64,000 nt of DNA from Rufibacter latericius (GTDB taxonomy: Bacteria > Bacteroidota > Bacteroidia > Cytophagales > Hymenobacteraceae), in assembly GCF_003721515.1 (NCBI RefSeq), contig NZ_RJJD01000013.1, positions 1-64,000 on the forward strand, written 5' to 3'. Made by a program: the position numbers and the translations under genes. Of this stretch, positions 8,382-16,918 are shown piece after piece. The notes under the pieces were generated by a model, which worked only from the letters and a program-made list of their open reading frames with translations, did not search any database and was not told the DNA's origin. Position 1 is the first letter of the stretch. Each line of letters opens with the position of its first letter.

Positions 8382-8954
8382 ATGGCAATTATCAATGCCA
8401 CTTCGCTGATTAGTTTCAGAAATCAAGTCCCTTACACAGAGAGAACAAGGTTCATGAGCCGAAAAGACCGGCTGTTTGAGGCAAAGCAACATGGGGCTGT
8501 TACTGTCTTTTTGTCCCATAGTCATAGTGATGCAGAAGGCAACAAGGAAGTATTTGAAGGAGCAATCTCTTTGCTCTCTGCACAGGGGGTAGAGGTATAT
8601 GTAGATTGGCTTGACGATAATATGCCAAAAGTTACGGATGCATCAACAGCAACAAAATTGAAAGAAAAGATAAAATCTAACAAGAAATTCGTGCTTTTAG
8701 CTTCCCCTAGCGCAATTTCCTCTAACTGGGTTAACTGGGAATTAGGCCTAGGAGATGCTGCAAAGTATTTAGAGCATATAGCTCTATTCCCCTTTGTATC
8801 TAATGGGGGAACTTGGAAAGATGCAGAGTACTTACGCATCTACCCTTATATAGAAAAAGCGAATATGTACTTGCCTGACTCCGCTAAGGACAACTATATA
8901 GTAAGATTCCCAAATGGCACGTCTCAAAGTCTTTCTTCTTGGCTTAGAAAATAA
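8382..8954 (+). CDS. TIR-domain protein, second Thoeris sensor (ThsB-like)
   Basis: The 190-residue product is a TIR protein: VTVFLSHSHSDAEGNKEVFEGAI is the first strand and helix, DWLDDNMPKVTDASTA a middle segment, KFVLLASPSAISSNWVNWELGLGDAA holds the expected catalytic glutamate (WELG), and a C-terminal extension follows. In Thoeris, TIR proteins sense infection and convert NAD to a cyclic ADP-ribose variant that switches on ThsA. The open frame extends upstream to 8331 but that part lies inside the terminator stem, so I use the ATG at 8382. It is followed after 6 bp by thsA. It differs from the DUF1863-type ThsB at the other end of the operon, so the two may sense different phages; that is inference. 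Confidence 0.85.
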   Translation: MAIINATSLISFRNQVPYTERTRFMSRKDRLFEAKQHGAVTVFLSHSHSDAEGNKEVFEGAISLLSAQGVEVYVDWLDDNMPKVTDASTATKLKEKIKSNKKFVLLASPSAISSNWVNWELGLGDAAKYLEHIALFPFVSNGGTWKDAEYLRIYPYIEKANMYLPDSAKDNYIVRFPNGTSQSLSSWLRK

Positions 8955-8960
8955 TACTCT

Positions 8961-10394
8961 ATGAAACATGAACATGAATTATTTATCAAAGATTACCTCA
9001 AGAAACTGAATGATAACTCAGCAGCAATCTTTGCGGGTGCCGGCCTCTCCGTTTCTGCCGGTTTTATCAATTGGAAAGAGCTATTAAAAGACATAGCCCT
9101 CGAACTGAAGTTGGATATCGAAATCGAGTACGACTTGATTTCCCTTGCCCAATATCACGTTAATGAGAAACGCAATGATAGCTTCTTGAATAAGAAAATA
9201 ATCGAAGAGTTCGCGGAGAGAGCTGAACCAACTGAGAACCATAGAATATTGTCCCGTTTGCCAATATCGACATACTGGACCACTAATTATGACCAACTAA
9301 TCGAGCAGACACTTAAAGATTACCAGAAGATAGTTGATGTAAAGTATACCCCATCTCAATTGACTACTAACCGGAATAAGCGGGATGCTGTGGTTTACAA
9401 GATGCATGGGGACGTGGATCACCCATCCAAAACTATCCTCACTAAGGATCAATACGAGAAGTACTACAAGACACATGCTCCTTTTATCACAGCCTTAAGC
9501 GCTGATTTGGTTACCAAGACTTTTTTGTTTATTGGCTTTAGCTTTACGGATCCGAACTTAAGCTATGTTTTAAGTAGATTAAGGTCAGGCCTTGACGATG
9601 AAGTTAACCACCATTATGCCTTTATAAAGAAGGTAGTAAAAGGAGATAAAGGTAGTGAGTCAGATGCTGATTTCATGTATAATCAGCGTAAGCAGTACCT
9701 AATGTTGGAAGACTTAAAACGGTACGGCATACACGCAGTAGAGGTAGATACTTACGAGGAAATAACAGAAATCCTGTCTATTATAGAGAAACGCTATAAG
9801 CAGCAAACTGTTTTTATATCTGGCAGTGCAGAAGAATACGGAGAATGGGGAAAAGACAAATCTTTGGACTTCGTCCATAATCTGAGCAAAGCATTGGTAA
9901 AAAACCATTATAGAGTTGTTAATGGCTTTGGTTGGGGAATAGGAAGTGCAGTAATCAATGGAGCTCTAGAGATGATTTATGAGCAACCTCTGAGGTATAC
10001 TGAAGATCAGCTCACTATTAGGCCTTTTCCACAACTGGAGACAGGCAAGCATAAATTACCTGCACTATGGCATCAATACAGGGAAAGGATGATCAGCTTT
10101 GCTGGTGTGTCAATCTTTTTGTTTGGAAACAAGCTAGAGGAAGGTACCATTATAAATGCAGGAGGAGTTAGGAAAGAGTTCGAAATTGCTTTCGAACAAG
10201 GTGTCATTCTAATTCCAATTGGGGCTACAGGTTACATGTCCAAAGAATTGTGGGATGAAGTACTGCTCAACTTTGATAAGTATTATTCAGGCTATTTAGA
10301 AATTAGAAATCATGTGGAAGCACTCAAAGATTCGGAGCCAGATAAAATTATAAAAACAGTCGTAGAAATATTATCCATTATCAACAAAAAATAA
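8961..10394 (+). CDS. thsA: Thoeris effector ThsA (SIR2 NADase with SLOG domain)
   Basis: The 477-residue protein has an N-terminal SIR2 domain (about 1-275) and a C-terminal SLOG/STALD domain (about 283-477). The SIR2 part shows the Rossmann motif AGAGLS (25-30), catalytic N109 in TTNYDQ, and H149 in YKMHGDV, corresponding to the essential Asn and His of the Bacillus cereus enzyme. The SLOG part begins VFISGSAEEYGEW and includes NGFGWGIGSAVINGAL and FLFGNK, the pocket that binds the TIR-made cyclic ADP-ribose signal. On activation the enzyme consumes cellular NAD and stops phage spread by abortive infection. The length matches the family (about 475). It sits between the two TIR genes with gaps of 6 and 3 bp, so the three are one operon. 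Confidence 0.95.
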   Translation: MKHEHELFIKDYLKKLNDNSAAIFAGAGLSVSAGFINWKELLKDIALELKLDIEIEYDLISLAQYHVNEKRNDSFLNKKIIEEFAERAEPTENHRILSRLPISTYWTTNYDQLIEQTLKDYQKIVDVKYTPSQLTTNRNKRDAVVYKMHGDVDHPSKTILTKDQYEKYYKTHAPFITALSADLVTKTFLFIGFSFTDPNLSYVLSRLRSGLDDEVNHHYAFIKKVVKGDKGSESDADFMYNQRKQYLMLEDLKRYGIHAVEVDTYEEITEILSIIEKRYKQQTVFISGSAEEYGEWGKDKSLDFVHNLSKALVKNHYRVVNGFGWGIGSAVINGALEMIYEQPLRYTEDQLTIRPFPQLETGKHKLPALWHQYRERMISFAGVSIFLFGNKLEEGTIINAGGVRKEFEIAFEQGVILIPIGATGYMSKELWDEVLLNFDKYYSGYLEIRNHVEALKDSEPDKIIKTVVEILSIINKK

Positions 10395-10397
10395 AGA

Positions 10398-10889
10398 ATG
10401 GCCAGAAGAGTATTTTTTAGTTTCCACTACACAAATGACAGTTGGCGGGTAAGTCAAATTAGAAACAGTTGGGTCTGTAAGCCTGAGGGTGATGCTCAAC
10501 CATTCCTGGATAAAGCTGAATGGGAGCAAATAAAACGTAAAGGTAAACAGGCAATCAAAGATTGGATAGACGAGCAGATGAAGGGATGTGGTGTTACCTG
10601 CGTGTTGATTGGGGAACAGACTTCTCAGCGCCCTTGGGTTAAATATGAAATTGAGAAGAGCCACAATGAAGGAAGAGGGCTCTTCGGAATTTATATTGAT
10701 GGCATGTTGGATCAAAGTAAGGCAAGAGGATTGAAAGGAGTTAACCCTTTCGATAACTTTTATATTGAGAGAAACGGAAAAGAGGTGCTACTTTCAGAAA
10801 TTTACCCTGTCTATCATTGGATTAATGATAATGGCCGTGAAAATATAAGTAAATGGATCGAAAAAGCAGCGAAAGCAGCTGGAAGATAA
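10398..10889 (+). CDS. thsB: Thoeris TIR sensor ThsB (DUF1863/TIR-like)
   Basis: The 163-residue product matches the classical ThsB layout: RRVFFSFHYTNDSWRVSQIR at the start, VTCVLIGEQTSQRPWVKYEI with the conserved glutamate after the tryptophan, GLFGIYIDGM, and PVYHWINDNGRENISKWI at the end. It is somewhat shorter than the Bacillus protein (about 190) because the middle loop is reduced. ThsB recognises phage protein and makes the cyclic ADP-ribose signal read by ThsA. It begins 3 bp after thsA and is followed by a terminator at 10952-10996, which closes the operon. Confidence 0.92.
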   Translation: MARRVFFSFHYTNDSWRVSQIRNSWVCKPEGDAQPFLDKAEWEQIKRKGKQAIKDWIDEQMKGCGVTCVLIGEQTSQRPWVKYEIEKSHNEGRGLFGIYIDGMLDQSKARGLKGVNPFDNFYIERNGKEVLLSEIYPVYHWINDNGRENISKWIEKAAKAAGR

Positions 10890-10951
10890 GTAAATAGTTG
10901 TCTTAAATAGAGAGCATTAGATGATCCTTTTTGTAAGTATATTTTGAAGGT

Positions 10952-10996
10952 AATAAGAAGCGGTCGTTTAAGATCCTTGAACAGCCACTTCTTATT
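10952..10996 (+). terminator. Thoeris operon terminator
   Basis: AATAAGAAG (10952-10960) pairs with CTTCTTATT (10988-10996), continued inward by a further partly matched 8-bp stretch, and T-rich sequence follows. It lies 62 bp after thsB. Confidence 0.6.
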
Positions 10997-11127
10997 TATT
11001 TTAGGGTTTCAAATCTTTTTATTATATCTTAATTGACTAATTATAATAATGTAATTATCAAAATAAATATAGACAGTTTTACAAATCAGGAACTTACCTT
11101 ATAAGAATCTAAGGTGCCGAACAATTA

Positions 11128-11176
11128 AGCATAAAAGAGCCGTGCAGCTATTAAAGTTGGACGGCTCTTTTATGCT
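11128..11176. repeat. Perfect inverted repeat, 16-bp arms with 17-base loop
   Basis: AGCATAAAAGAGCCGT (11128-11143) and its exact complement (11161-11176) contain AAAA/TTTT runs, so the hairpin can end transcription in both directions. It stands in a gene-free stretch from 10890 to 11590, where apart from the Thoeris terminator nothing else is seen. Confidence 0.6.
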
Positions 11177-11590
11177 AACGAAAAATCAACCATCCTAAAG
11201 CGCAAGCAGTTGGTAGGCCGTGCTCAAAATGCACATGTAAGCAAGTTATAAAAAAGTCCTCTTTTCATCTTTTCCCTTCTCTTAATCTCCACTAGAATCT
11301 AATATCCACCGCCAAGGTGTTGGGAACCCAGCAAGAGGCGTAATGCAGCAGGCAGGGAAACAACTTCCGACTTAGATCCAGTTCACTCCCAAACCCAATT
11401 TCTGCTCGGGGATTTAGGCAGCCTACCCCTACGAAAATCCTCTATATGATTTGATATTTCATAGAGACTATCTATATGTAAATGTTCCACGGCTATTTAA
11501 AAAAACAAGGACGGTCGTTCTTGCCTTTTTAAATCCGATGCGTTTCCTTTGGGAAGGAAAATTCACCTACTGGAACTTACCGAAACCGCT

Positions 11591-12331
11591 ATGAAGGCTA
11601 TCGAATATTACCGGGTCAGCACCCAGCGGCAGGGGAACTCGGGCCTGGGGCTTGAGGCGCAGGAGGCGGCAGTGCAAGCGTACCTGGTCTCCGTGGGGGC
11701 CGTCTCCATCGCCCGGTTCGTCGAGATCGAGACGGGCGGCAACAAGGACCGGATCTCGGCGGGCGCCTCGCCGAACCTGAGCACCCTGCTTCGGAAAAGG
11801 CCGGTCTTGCAGGAGGCCATCCGCCTGGCGCAAAAAGAGGAGGCCACCATCCTCGTGAAAGAGGCCTCCCGGCTTACCCGCTTCTCCCTGCTGATGAATT
11901 ACCTGATTGCCTCCAACATCCGGTTCCGGGCGGCCGCCAACCCCAACGACGATGCCTTGATGCTGCGCATCAAGACGGCGCTTAACGAGGAGGAACTGAT
12001 CAAGGTCAGCGAACGCACCATCGCGGCCCTGAGCAGCCGGAAGAAGAGGGGGCTTTCCTTGGGGAATGCTGCCAACTTCACCGACCAGAGTCGGAAGCTG
12101 GGCAGCCGGAAGATGAAAGAAATGGCCCGGCAGAACATCGAAAACTACAAGCTGACGAAGATAATCCTCGCTGACCGGCGGCAAGGCATGACCCTGCAGC
12201 AGATCGCCGATGAGCTGAACCGTAACGGGGTCACCACCGTTCGGGGCAAGAAGTTCTACCCCGCCACCATCAAGATGTACCTGGCCCGGGCGGAACAACC
12301 TGAGCCGCTGGCTGGCCGACAGGAGGCTTGA
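11591..12331 (+). CDS. Serine recombinase (resolvase/invertase family)
   Basis: The 246-residue product begins MKAIEYYRVSTQRQGNSGLGLEAQ, the resolvase N-terminus with the nucleophile serine in YRVST and a typical downstream loop. Residues about 80-125 carry KEASRLTRFS, the usual second motif, and a C-terminal HTH-like part (MTLQQIADELNRNGVTTVRGKKF, then a YPATIKMYLAR helix) fits DNA binding. The frame opens earlier, at 11549, but the ATG at 11591 matches family N-termini. Some positions in the region between motifs are divergent (ALNEEELIKVSERT), so activity is not certain. It is not an obvious member of the large phage integrases, which are longer. It could move or invert nearby DNA; the AT-rich dyad downstream could be its site. 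Confidence 0.85.
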   Translation: MKAIEYYRVSTQRQGNSGLGLEAQEAAVQAYLVSVGAVSIARFVEIETGGNKDRISAGASPNLSTLLRKRPVLQEAIRLAQKEEATILVKEASRLTRFSLLMNYLIASNIRFRAAANPNDDALMLRIKTALNEEELIKVSERTIAALSSRKKRGLSLGNAANFTDQSRKLGSRKMKEMARQNIENYKLTKIILADRRQGMTLQQIADELNRNGVTTVRGKKFYPATIKMYLARAEQPEPLAGRQEA

Positions 12332-12397
12332 TGGGGTTAAAGCGGAGCCTACCCTAAGGGCAGGAACCTAAGCCTTGCACCGACCGGCTCAATGTTA

Positions 12398-12419
12398 TAA
12401 GTAAACAGCTATTTACTTA
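12398..12419. repeat. AT-rich inverted repeat TAAGTAAA-N6-TTTACTTA
   Basis: Perfect 8-bp arms lie 67 bp after the recombinase stop. Further copies of TTACTTA or TAAGTA-like words occur between 12398 and 12550. Clusters of short dyads beside a resolvase gene are how res sites look, so this is a candidate recombination site. The rest of the gap from 12332 to 12794 is AT-rich noncoding sequence. Confidence 0.35.
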
Positions 12420-12794
12420 CACTCCTACTTACGTAGTTATCTTCATAGATAATTGTATATTTAATTTAATAAGTATTTTAATAAGTAATTAACCAAGTAC
12501 ATGGGTAAGAAAATCATCCTATAGAGCTTTATTCATCGATCACTTACTTCTTATACCATACCCACCCCTCTATTCATCTCCCTGCTATGGTAAACACCTT
12601 GCCAGGTAGTTCAGGGAATATACTTAGGCAAATTCGTTTGACTGCCTCTTGCTCGGGGGCAAAGGAGCCGCAGGTAGACCCTTGTCTCCCCGAGTTGATC
12701 AGGAAGAGCCGGGATTGCTGACCTCAGCTCTTTGCGTTCATGCTTAAAGCCACTTAACCCTCTGTTACCTCCCCGTGATGGATAGCTTCAGATA

Positions 12795-13115
12795 TGACCT
12801 GTTACTACGCCAAAGGCTACATCTACTCCAAACTAGGCACTAGGTACACCTTTGTATTCGTAAGGACAGCCCAACAGCGTAAAACCTGCCTTGGCCGAAC
12901 AGTTTCTGGACAAGCATCCCTACATTATCGCCTAGGACTCCGCCGGTTGGATGAACTATCTTAATCAGCAGGAGAAGAGTCCCTATTACAATGACGTGCT
13001 GGGGAGCTTCCAAAATGCATGGAGCTGTTCAAGGCGCAGTATAGCTATGAGGCGGAGTGGCTGCTGGTGTTCACAGAGGGGAAGCGAGAGTTGAGTTTTC
13101 GTACATTTAGAGCAA
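12795..13115 (+). pseudogene. Broken gene of unknown function
   Basis: Reading from the ATG at 12795 gives MTCYYAKGYIYSKLGTRY and then needs a frame change to continue GQPNSVKPALAEQFLDKH; an in-frame TAG follows after HPYIIA, and another frame change near 13015 is needed to read MELFKAQYSYEAEWLLVF. The pieces look like one former protein of about 105 residues. I do not recognise it. Two frameshifts and one stop make it inactive. Confidence 0.5.
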
Positions 13116-13134
13116 GGGATTGGAAGGCTTTTTA

Positions 13135-13188
13135 AAAGCTACCCAGCATGTACATATTTCTAGGAATATGTACATGCTGGGTAGCTTT
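13135..13188. terminator. Long perfect hairpin, 24-bp stem with 6-base loop
   Basis: The arms at 13135-13158 and 13165-13188 (starting AAAGCTACCCAGCATG) are exact complements with AAA and TTT at the outer edges. This is a strong two-way terminator-like structure. The nearest upstream gene material is the pseudogene ending at about 13115. Confidence 0.6.
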
Positions 13189-13314
13189 CCCTTCTTTGGT
13201 GGAATTAGAGCCTGCTTAGCTTTTGCAACTTTTTTGAAATCTTACCCCCCCATTCCTCTTACCCTTAAGGTATGGAAAGAACTATGCCTTGATATGGGCG
13301 TGGGTGAAGGAAGT

Positions 13315-13377
13315 TTGACCCAGACCCGAGCGTCTCGATCGCGGTGACGCTGCTGGTGCCGCTCGGGTCTGGGTCAA
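13315..13377. repeat. Perfect inverted repeat, 18-bp GC-rich arms with 27-base loop
   Basis: TTGACCCAGACCCGAGCG (13315-13332) and its exact complement (13360-13377). No T-run follows, so it is not a classical terminator. It stands among gene remnants, as a relic of a mobile element end or a structural hairpin. Confidence 0.5.
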
Positions 13378-13428
13378 TGCCATCATCGGCGGGGTGCTGG
13401 CCTTAACGCCTTAGTTTCCTCCCTGTTG

Positions 13429-13575
13429 ATGTCCCGCCTCTTCCACGATGTAATCGAGGTGCATCAGGGAAGGCGGCTAGACTCATGGGAGTTCACCAGA
13501 CAAGATACCGTGTTCCACCTCACCAAATGGGAAGAGGGCTGGAAGTTCTCCATGGGCTATAATGAACTATGGTAA
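13429..13575 (+). pseudogene. Short leftover reading frame, unknown function
   Basis: A 48-codon frame gives MSRLFHDVIEVHQGRRLDSW and ends with KFSMGYNELW. Its composition is protein-like (mixed charged and aromatic residues) and it ends in a normal stop, but the length and the damaged surroundings suggest a fragment of a lost gene. I do not recognise it. The stretch from 13576 to 14007 has no further coding signal. Confidence 0.3.
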
Positions 13576-14007
13576 TAGTCTGGCTTAGTAAACTCCTGGA
13601 TTATATACCTTAGTTAAATCCAAGTGAGTGAGGGAAGACACGGACTGGTCAACGGCTCACAAGCTAAAAATGAAAAAAGAAAAAGGAACCCGGTTTTCAT
13701 AAAGCTTGACATAGGTTTGATTTGCCTTGGGTGATGTTATGCGTAAACTATTTGCATCGATAAATCAAACACTTTTGTTGCGGATACGCCAATATTCGGT
13801 AATTTCAGTCTATTAGGCACTTTTCCACCCTTCCAACCAAAAACCTAAGAATCCGGGCTTATTTTCAGGCATTTTGGGGAGGGAAGGTACCGCAGGCAGG
13901 ACGGATTACATAGGAATTACGGGAAGCTCCTTACTGCAGAGAAGAATAGAATAAGGTTTCAGGCTGTTCCGGACACGTTTATCTTCACCACCAAGCGGCT
14001 CATCCTC

Positions 14008-15492
14008 ATGGGAACTATGGCAAAACTCAAATCACTTCTTGCGTTAAGCATCTTGGCTCTCGGCACTGATCCGTTCACCGCTGCGGGGCAGCAAAGGCCT
14101 TATTTAGGGGCACCGCTTGAGCTTCCAACCCGCATGGAAGGCGAGAACTTCGACCGCGGTGGCATGAATGTCGCCTACTATGATACGACCCCAAAAAACC
14201 GCGACCAGGCTTATCGCACAAGCGAGGACGTAGACATCGCCCGTAACGTCCACACCACGGGCCATCACATCAGCGCCATCCGGAAGGGCGAGTGGCTGGA
14301 ATACACGGTCAACGTCGCGGCCGCCGGCGAGTATGATTTCACGGCATCTGTCGCAACCACCGCTTCCGGCAAGAGCTTCCAGATGCTCATTGACGGCGTC
14401 AACCGGATGGGGAATATCAAGGTCCCCAACCGGGGAAGCTACCAAAGCTACTCTCTCACTACCGTCAAGCGCGTGAAACTGAGCGCAGGACGGCATCTGC
14501 TGCGGTTCCAGACGAAGTCTGAATATTTTGATGTCGATTTCTTCGAATTCAAAAAAGTAAGCAATGATGCTCCTCCTCCGCCGCCATCAACGAGCAAAGT
14601 GAACCTGATCCTGGACCTGGATATCTTTAATGACTCGGACGATGCGGGGGCCCTAGCCGTTTTGCACAGCCTGATCCGGTCCGGCGAGGTCAATGTGCTG
14701 GCCATGATGATTACGGTGTCTTACCCGTACAGCGCCCCAGCCACCGATGCAATCAATACGTATTACGGTCTCCCGAATATCCCCATCGGGATTCTTAGGG
14801 ATAATACCCTTCTTCCCACAGGCGGTTGGTACAGTCAAATTTCGGCCAATTATCCCCAAGATCTCGTCAACGCACCCAATGCCACGACCCTCTATCAGCA
14901 AATTTTGTCCCGGCAGCCGGATAATAGTGTCGTGATCGCAACCATAGGTCCGCTCCGCAACCTGGACAACCTGATGGCTTCCTCCGAAGGCATGGATCTG
15001 ATCCGACGGAAAGTGAGGAGGCTGGTTGCCGCAGGGGGGTGGATAGACGAAGACGGCTCTTCCGGAACTTCCTTTAACTACAAACTGTCGGCATCCAGCA
15101 CCCAACGGGATATTAACCATTGGCCGGGGGAGGCTTGGTTTGTGCCCAACCAAGTGGGTGACAAGATCAAGACAGGAAATCGGCTCCTGGCTACCAAATC
15201 CAACGCCAATCCCGTGCGTAAGGCGTATGAGATAGCCAAGAGCCGTTACCACGGCCCCGATTTCCGGCCGAGCTGGGACCAAATGGGCGTGCTGATCGCC
15301 GTGCGGGGCCTCTGGGGCGGGAGGCTGACGTCCGAGACCAATGGACAGCTGAGATCCGACCCGGGCGGCAACGTCTCCTGGAAATATCCTTCCTTCCACT
15401 ACCCAGACAAAAATCACCACTTGATCAAGCTCAACACGAGCCCGTCAAAGATGAGCGTCATCGTCGAGAATATGATGATGATCGATCCGTGA
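14008..15492 (+). CDS. Exported CBM6-like carbohydrate-binding nucleoside hydrolase
   Basis: The 494-residue product starts with a signal peptide (MAKLKSLLALSILALG, counting from the second ATG at 14017, which may be the true start). Residues about 35-185 form a CBM6/35-like sugar-binding domain: MEGENFDRGGMNVAYYDTTP, GEWLEYTVNVAAAGEYDF and the closing VDFFEF. A proline-rich linker (PPPPP) follows, then a domain resembling inosine/uridine-preferring nucleoside hydrolases (about 200-490) with LDLDIFNDSDDAGALAVL as the aspartate-rich calcium site and IATIGPLRNLD. Such proteins probably act on nucleosides or modified sugars outside the cytoplasm. The combination is unusual but known in Bacteroidota. 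Its neighbours are remnants, so it looks like an isolated acquired gene. Substrate unknown. Confidence 0.85.
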   Translation: MGTMAKLKSLLALSILALGTDPFTAAGQQRPYLGAPLELPTRMEGENFDRGGMNVAYYDTTPKNRDQAYRTSEDVDIARNVHTTGHHISAIRKGEWLEYTVNVAAAGEYDFTASVATTASGKSFQMLIDGVNRMGNIKVPNRGSYQSYSLTTVKRVKLSAGRHLLRFQTKSEYFDVDFFEFKKVSNDAPPPPPSTSKVNLILDLDIFNDSDDAGALAVLHSLIRSGEVNVLAMMITVSYPYSAPATDAINTYYGLPNIPIGILRDNTLLPTGGWYSQISANYPQDLVNAPNATTLYQQILSRQPDNSVVIATIGPLRNLDNLMASSEGMDLIRRKVRRLVAAGGWIDEDGSSGTSFNYKLSASSTQRDINHWPGEAWFVPNQVGDKIKTGNRLLATKSNANPVRKAYEIAKSRYHGPDFRPSWDQMGVLIAVRGLWGGRLTSETNGQLRSDPGGNVSWKYPSFHYPDKNHHLIKLNTSPSKMSVIVENMMMIDP

Positions 15493-15510
15493 GGTGGGGA
15501 ACTATGATTC

Positions 15511-15567
15511 TTAAAACATGAGACAGGACTGCTTCGAAATCCAAGGCAGCCCTGTCTCATGTTTTAA
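15511..15567 (+). terminator. Terminator of the nucleoside hydrolase gene
   Basis: A 22-bp stem with one mismatch (15511-15532 with 15546-15567, starting TTAAAACATGAGACAGG) surrounds a 13-base loop, 19 bp after the stop codon; the outer bases give TTTTAA on the 3' side. The following 337 bp up to 15904 contain no other feature I can support. Confidence 0.65.
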
Positions 15568-15904
15568 GGCTCTTTTCTCGTAAACGGCCTTGAAGTAGAA
15601 AACGGCTCAGAAATAGAAAAAAGAGGTTCAATCAGTTGGTTAAGAGCCAGTCTAAAAAAGGGAAATAAACCTTTACGCTTTATCACTTTAACATAATTTA
15701 ATAATCGAGACATATTCTGGCCGTATAAGCTATGGTTCCAAACAACTCATAAAGGAGTTAACGAATTCGTTTCCTTCCGCATGGTTGCGTTCACAACAAC
15801 ACTTACTACGCCCCACCGCCTAGATGGGAAGGGGGCAGTCCCAGGTTATCCATTATATTTGGGGACAGGTAATGTAACCTATCCTATAGTTTTCTATTTT
15901 CACC

Positions 15905-16918
15905 ATGCCTTCTCATTCTACTGTTTACGCCGATGTTCTGGAGGAGCTTAAATCGGAGATAAGGAAGGCCCGGGTCAAAGCGGCTCTCGCCGTCAACTCC
16001 GAGCTTCTTTCCCTGTACTGGAGGGTGGGCAAAACCATCCTGGCCCAGCAGCAAGCCCAAGGATGGGGAGCCAAAGTCATCCAGACCCTCTCCGGCGACA
16101 TCCGCAGGGAGTTCCCCGACCTGCAAGGGTTCTCCTACCGGAACCTGCTGTACATGCGGCAATTCGCCTCCGTCTATCCCGTGCCTGAATTTACGCAACA
16201 ACCGGTTGCGCAATTGCCCTGGGCCCACCATGTGGTGCTTTTAGACAAGGTGAAGAACGAGCAGGAACGAGCCTTCTACATCCATAAATCCATCGAGAAT
16301 GGATGGTCCAGGAACGTACTGGGCCTGCAGATCAAGTCAAATCTCTACCAAAGACAAGGGGGAAGCCTCACCAATTTCGGCCTGAAGCTCCCTTCCCCGC
16401 AATCAGACCTGGCCCAGGAGATGCTGAAGGACCCTTACGTGTTTGATTTCCTGACCTTGACGGAGGATTATCAGGAGAAGGACCTGGAAGGGGCCTTGAC
16501 GCAGCACATCACCAAGTTCCTGCTGGAGCTGGGGGCTGGCTTCGCCTTCGTGGGAAGGCAGTACCACCTGGAGGTCGGGGGGCAGGACTTCTACATGGAC
16601 CTGCTCTTCTACCACCTGAGACTGCGGTGCTACGTGGTCATAGAGCTCAAACGGGGGAAGTTCCTCCCTGAATACGCGGGGAAGCTCAACTTTTACCTCT
16701 CCGTGGTGGATGATCTCCTTAAGACGGAGCATGACCAGCCCAGTATCGGACTGCTGATCTGCCAGGATAAGAACAAGGTAGTGGCCGAGTACGCCCTGAA
16801 GAACATCGACAAGCCGATCGGTGTCTCGGAGTACCAGCTGACCGAGGCGATCCCCGATAACCTGAAGGGGAGCCTTCCCACCATAGAGGACTTGGAGCGG
16901 GAGCTGGAGGACTCCTAA
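15905..16918 (+). CDS. YhcG/DUF1016-type PD-(D/E)XK nuclease-like protein
   Basis: The 337-residue protein matches the DUF1016/YhcG family: an N-terminal helical domain (LYWRVGKTILAQQQAQGWG, REFPDLQGFSYRNLLYMRQF, LPWAHHVVLLDKVK) and a C-terminal nuclease-fold domain with D232 in FYMDLLFYH and E247-K249 in VVIELKRGKF, the PD-(D/E)XK signature. The length is typical (about 340). Members often lie beside restriction or mobile genes, but here it stands alone with 0.4 kb of empty DNA on each side. DNA cleavage or structure processing is inferred from the fold. No partner gene is visible. Confidence 0.88.
   Translation: MPSHSTVYADVLEELKSEIRKARVKAALAVNSELLSLYWRVGKTILAQQQAQGWGAKVIQTLSGDIRREFPDLQGFSYRNLLYMRQFASVYPVPEFTQQPVAQLPWAHHVVLLDKVKNEQERAFYIHKSIENGWSRNVLGLQIKSNLYQRQGGSLTNFGLKLPSPQSDLAQEMLKDPYVFDFLTLTEDYQEKDLEGALTQHITKFLLELGAGFAFVGRQYHLEVGGQDFYMDLLFYHLRLRCYVVIELKRGKFLPEYAGKLNFYLSVVDDLLKTEHDQPSIGLLICQDKNKVVAEYALKNIDKPIGVSEYQLTEAIPDNLKGSLPTIEDLERELEDS

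Noticed and set aside
11567..12298. A 243-codon frame opposite the recombinase
   Set aside because: Antisense of a GC-rich gene; the recombinase frame has clear motifs and this one none.
13120..13347. A 75-codon frame starting MEGFLKATQHVHISRNMYML
   Set aside because: It is built mostly from the two long inverted repeats at 13135 and 13315, so the reading is a by-product of hairpin sequence.
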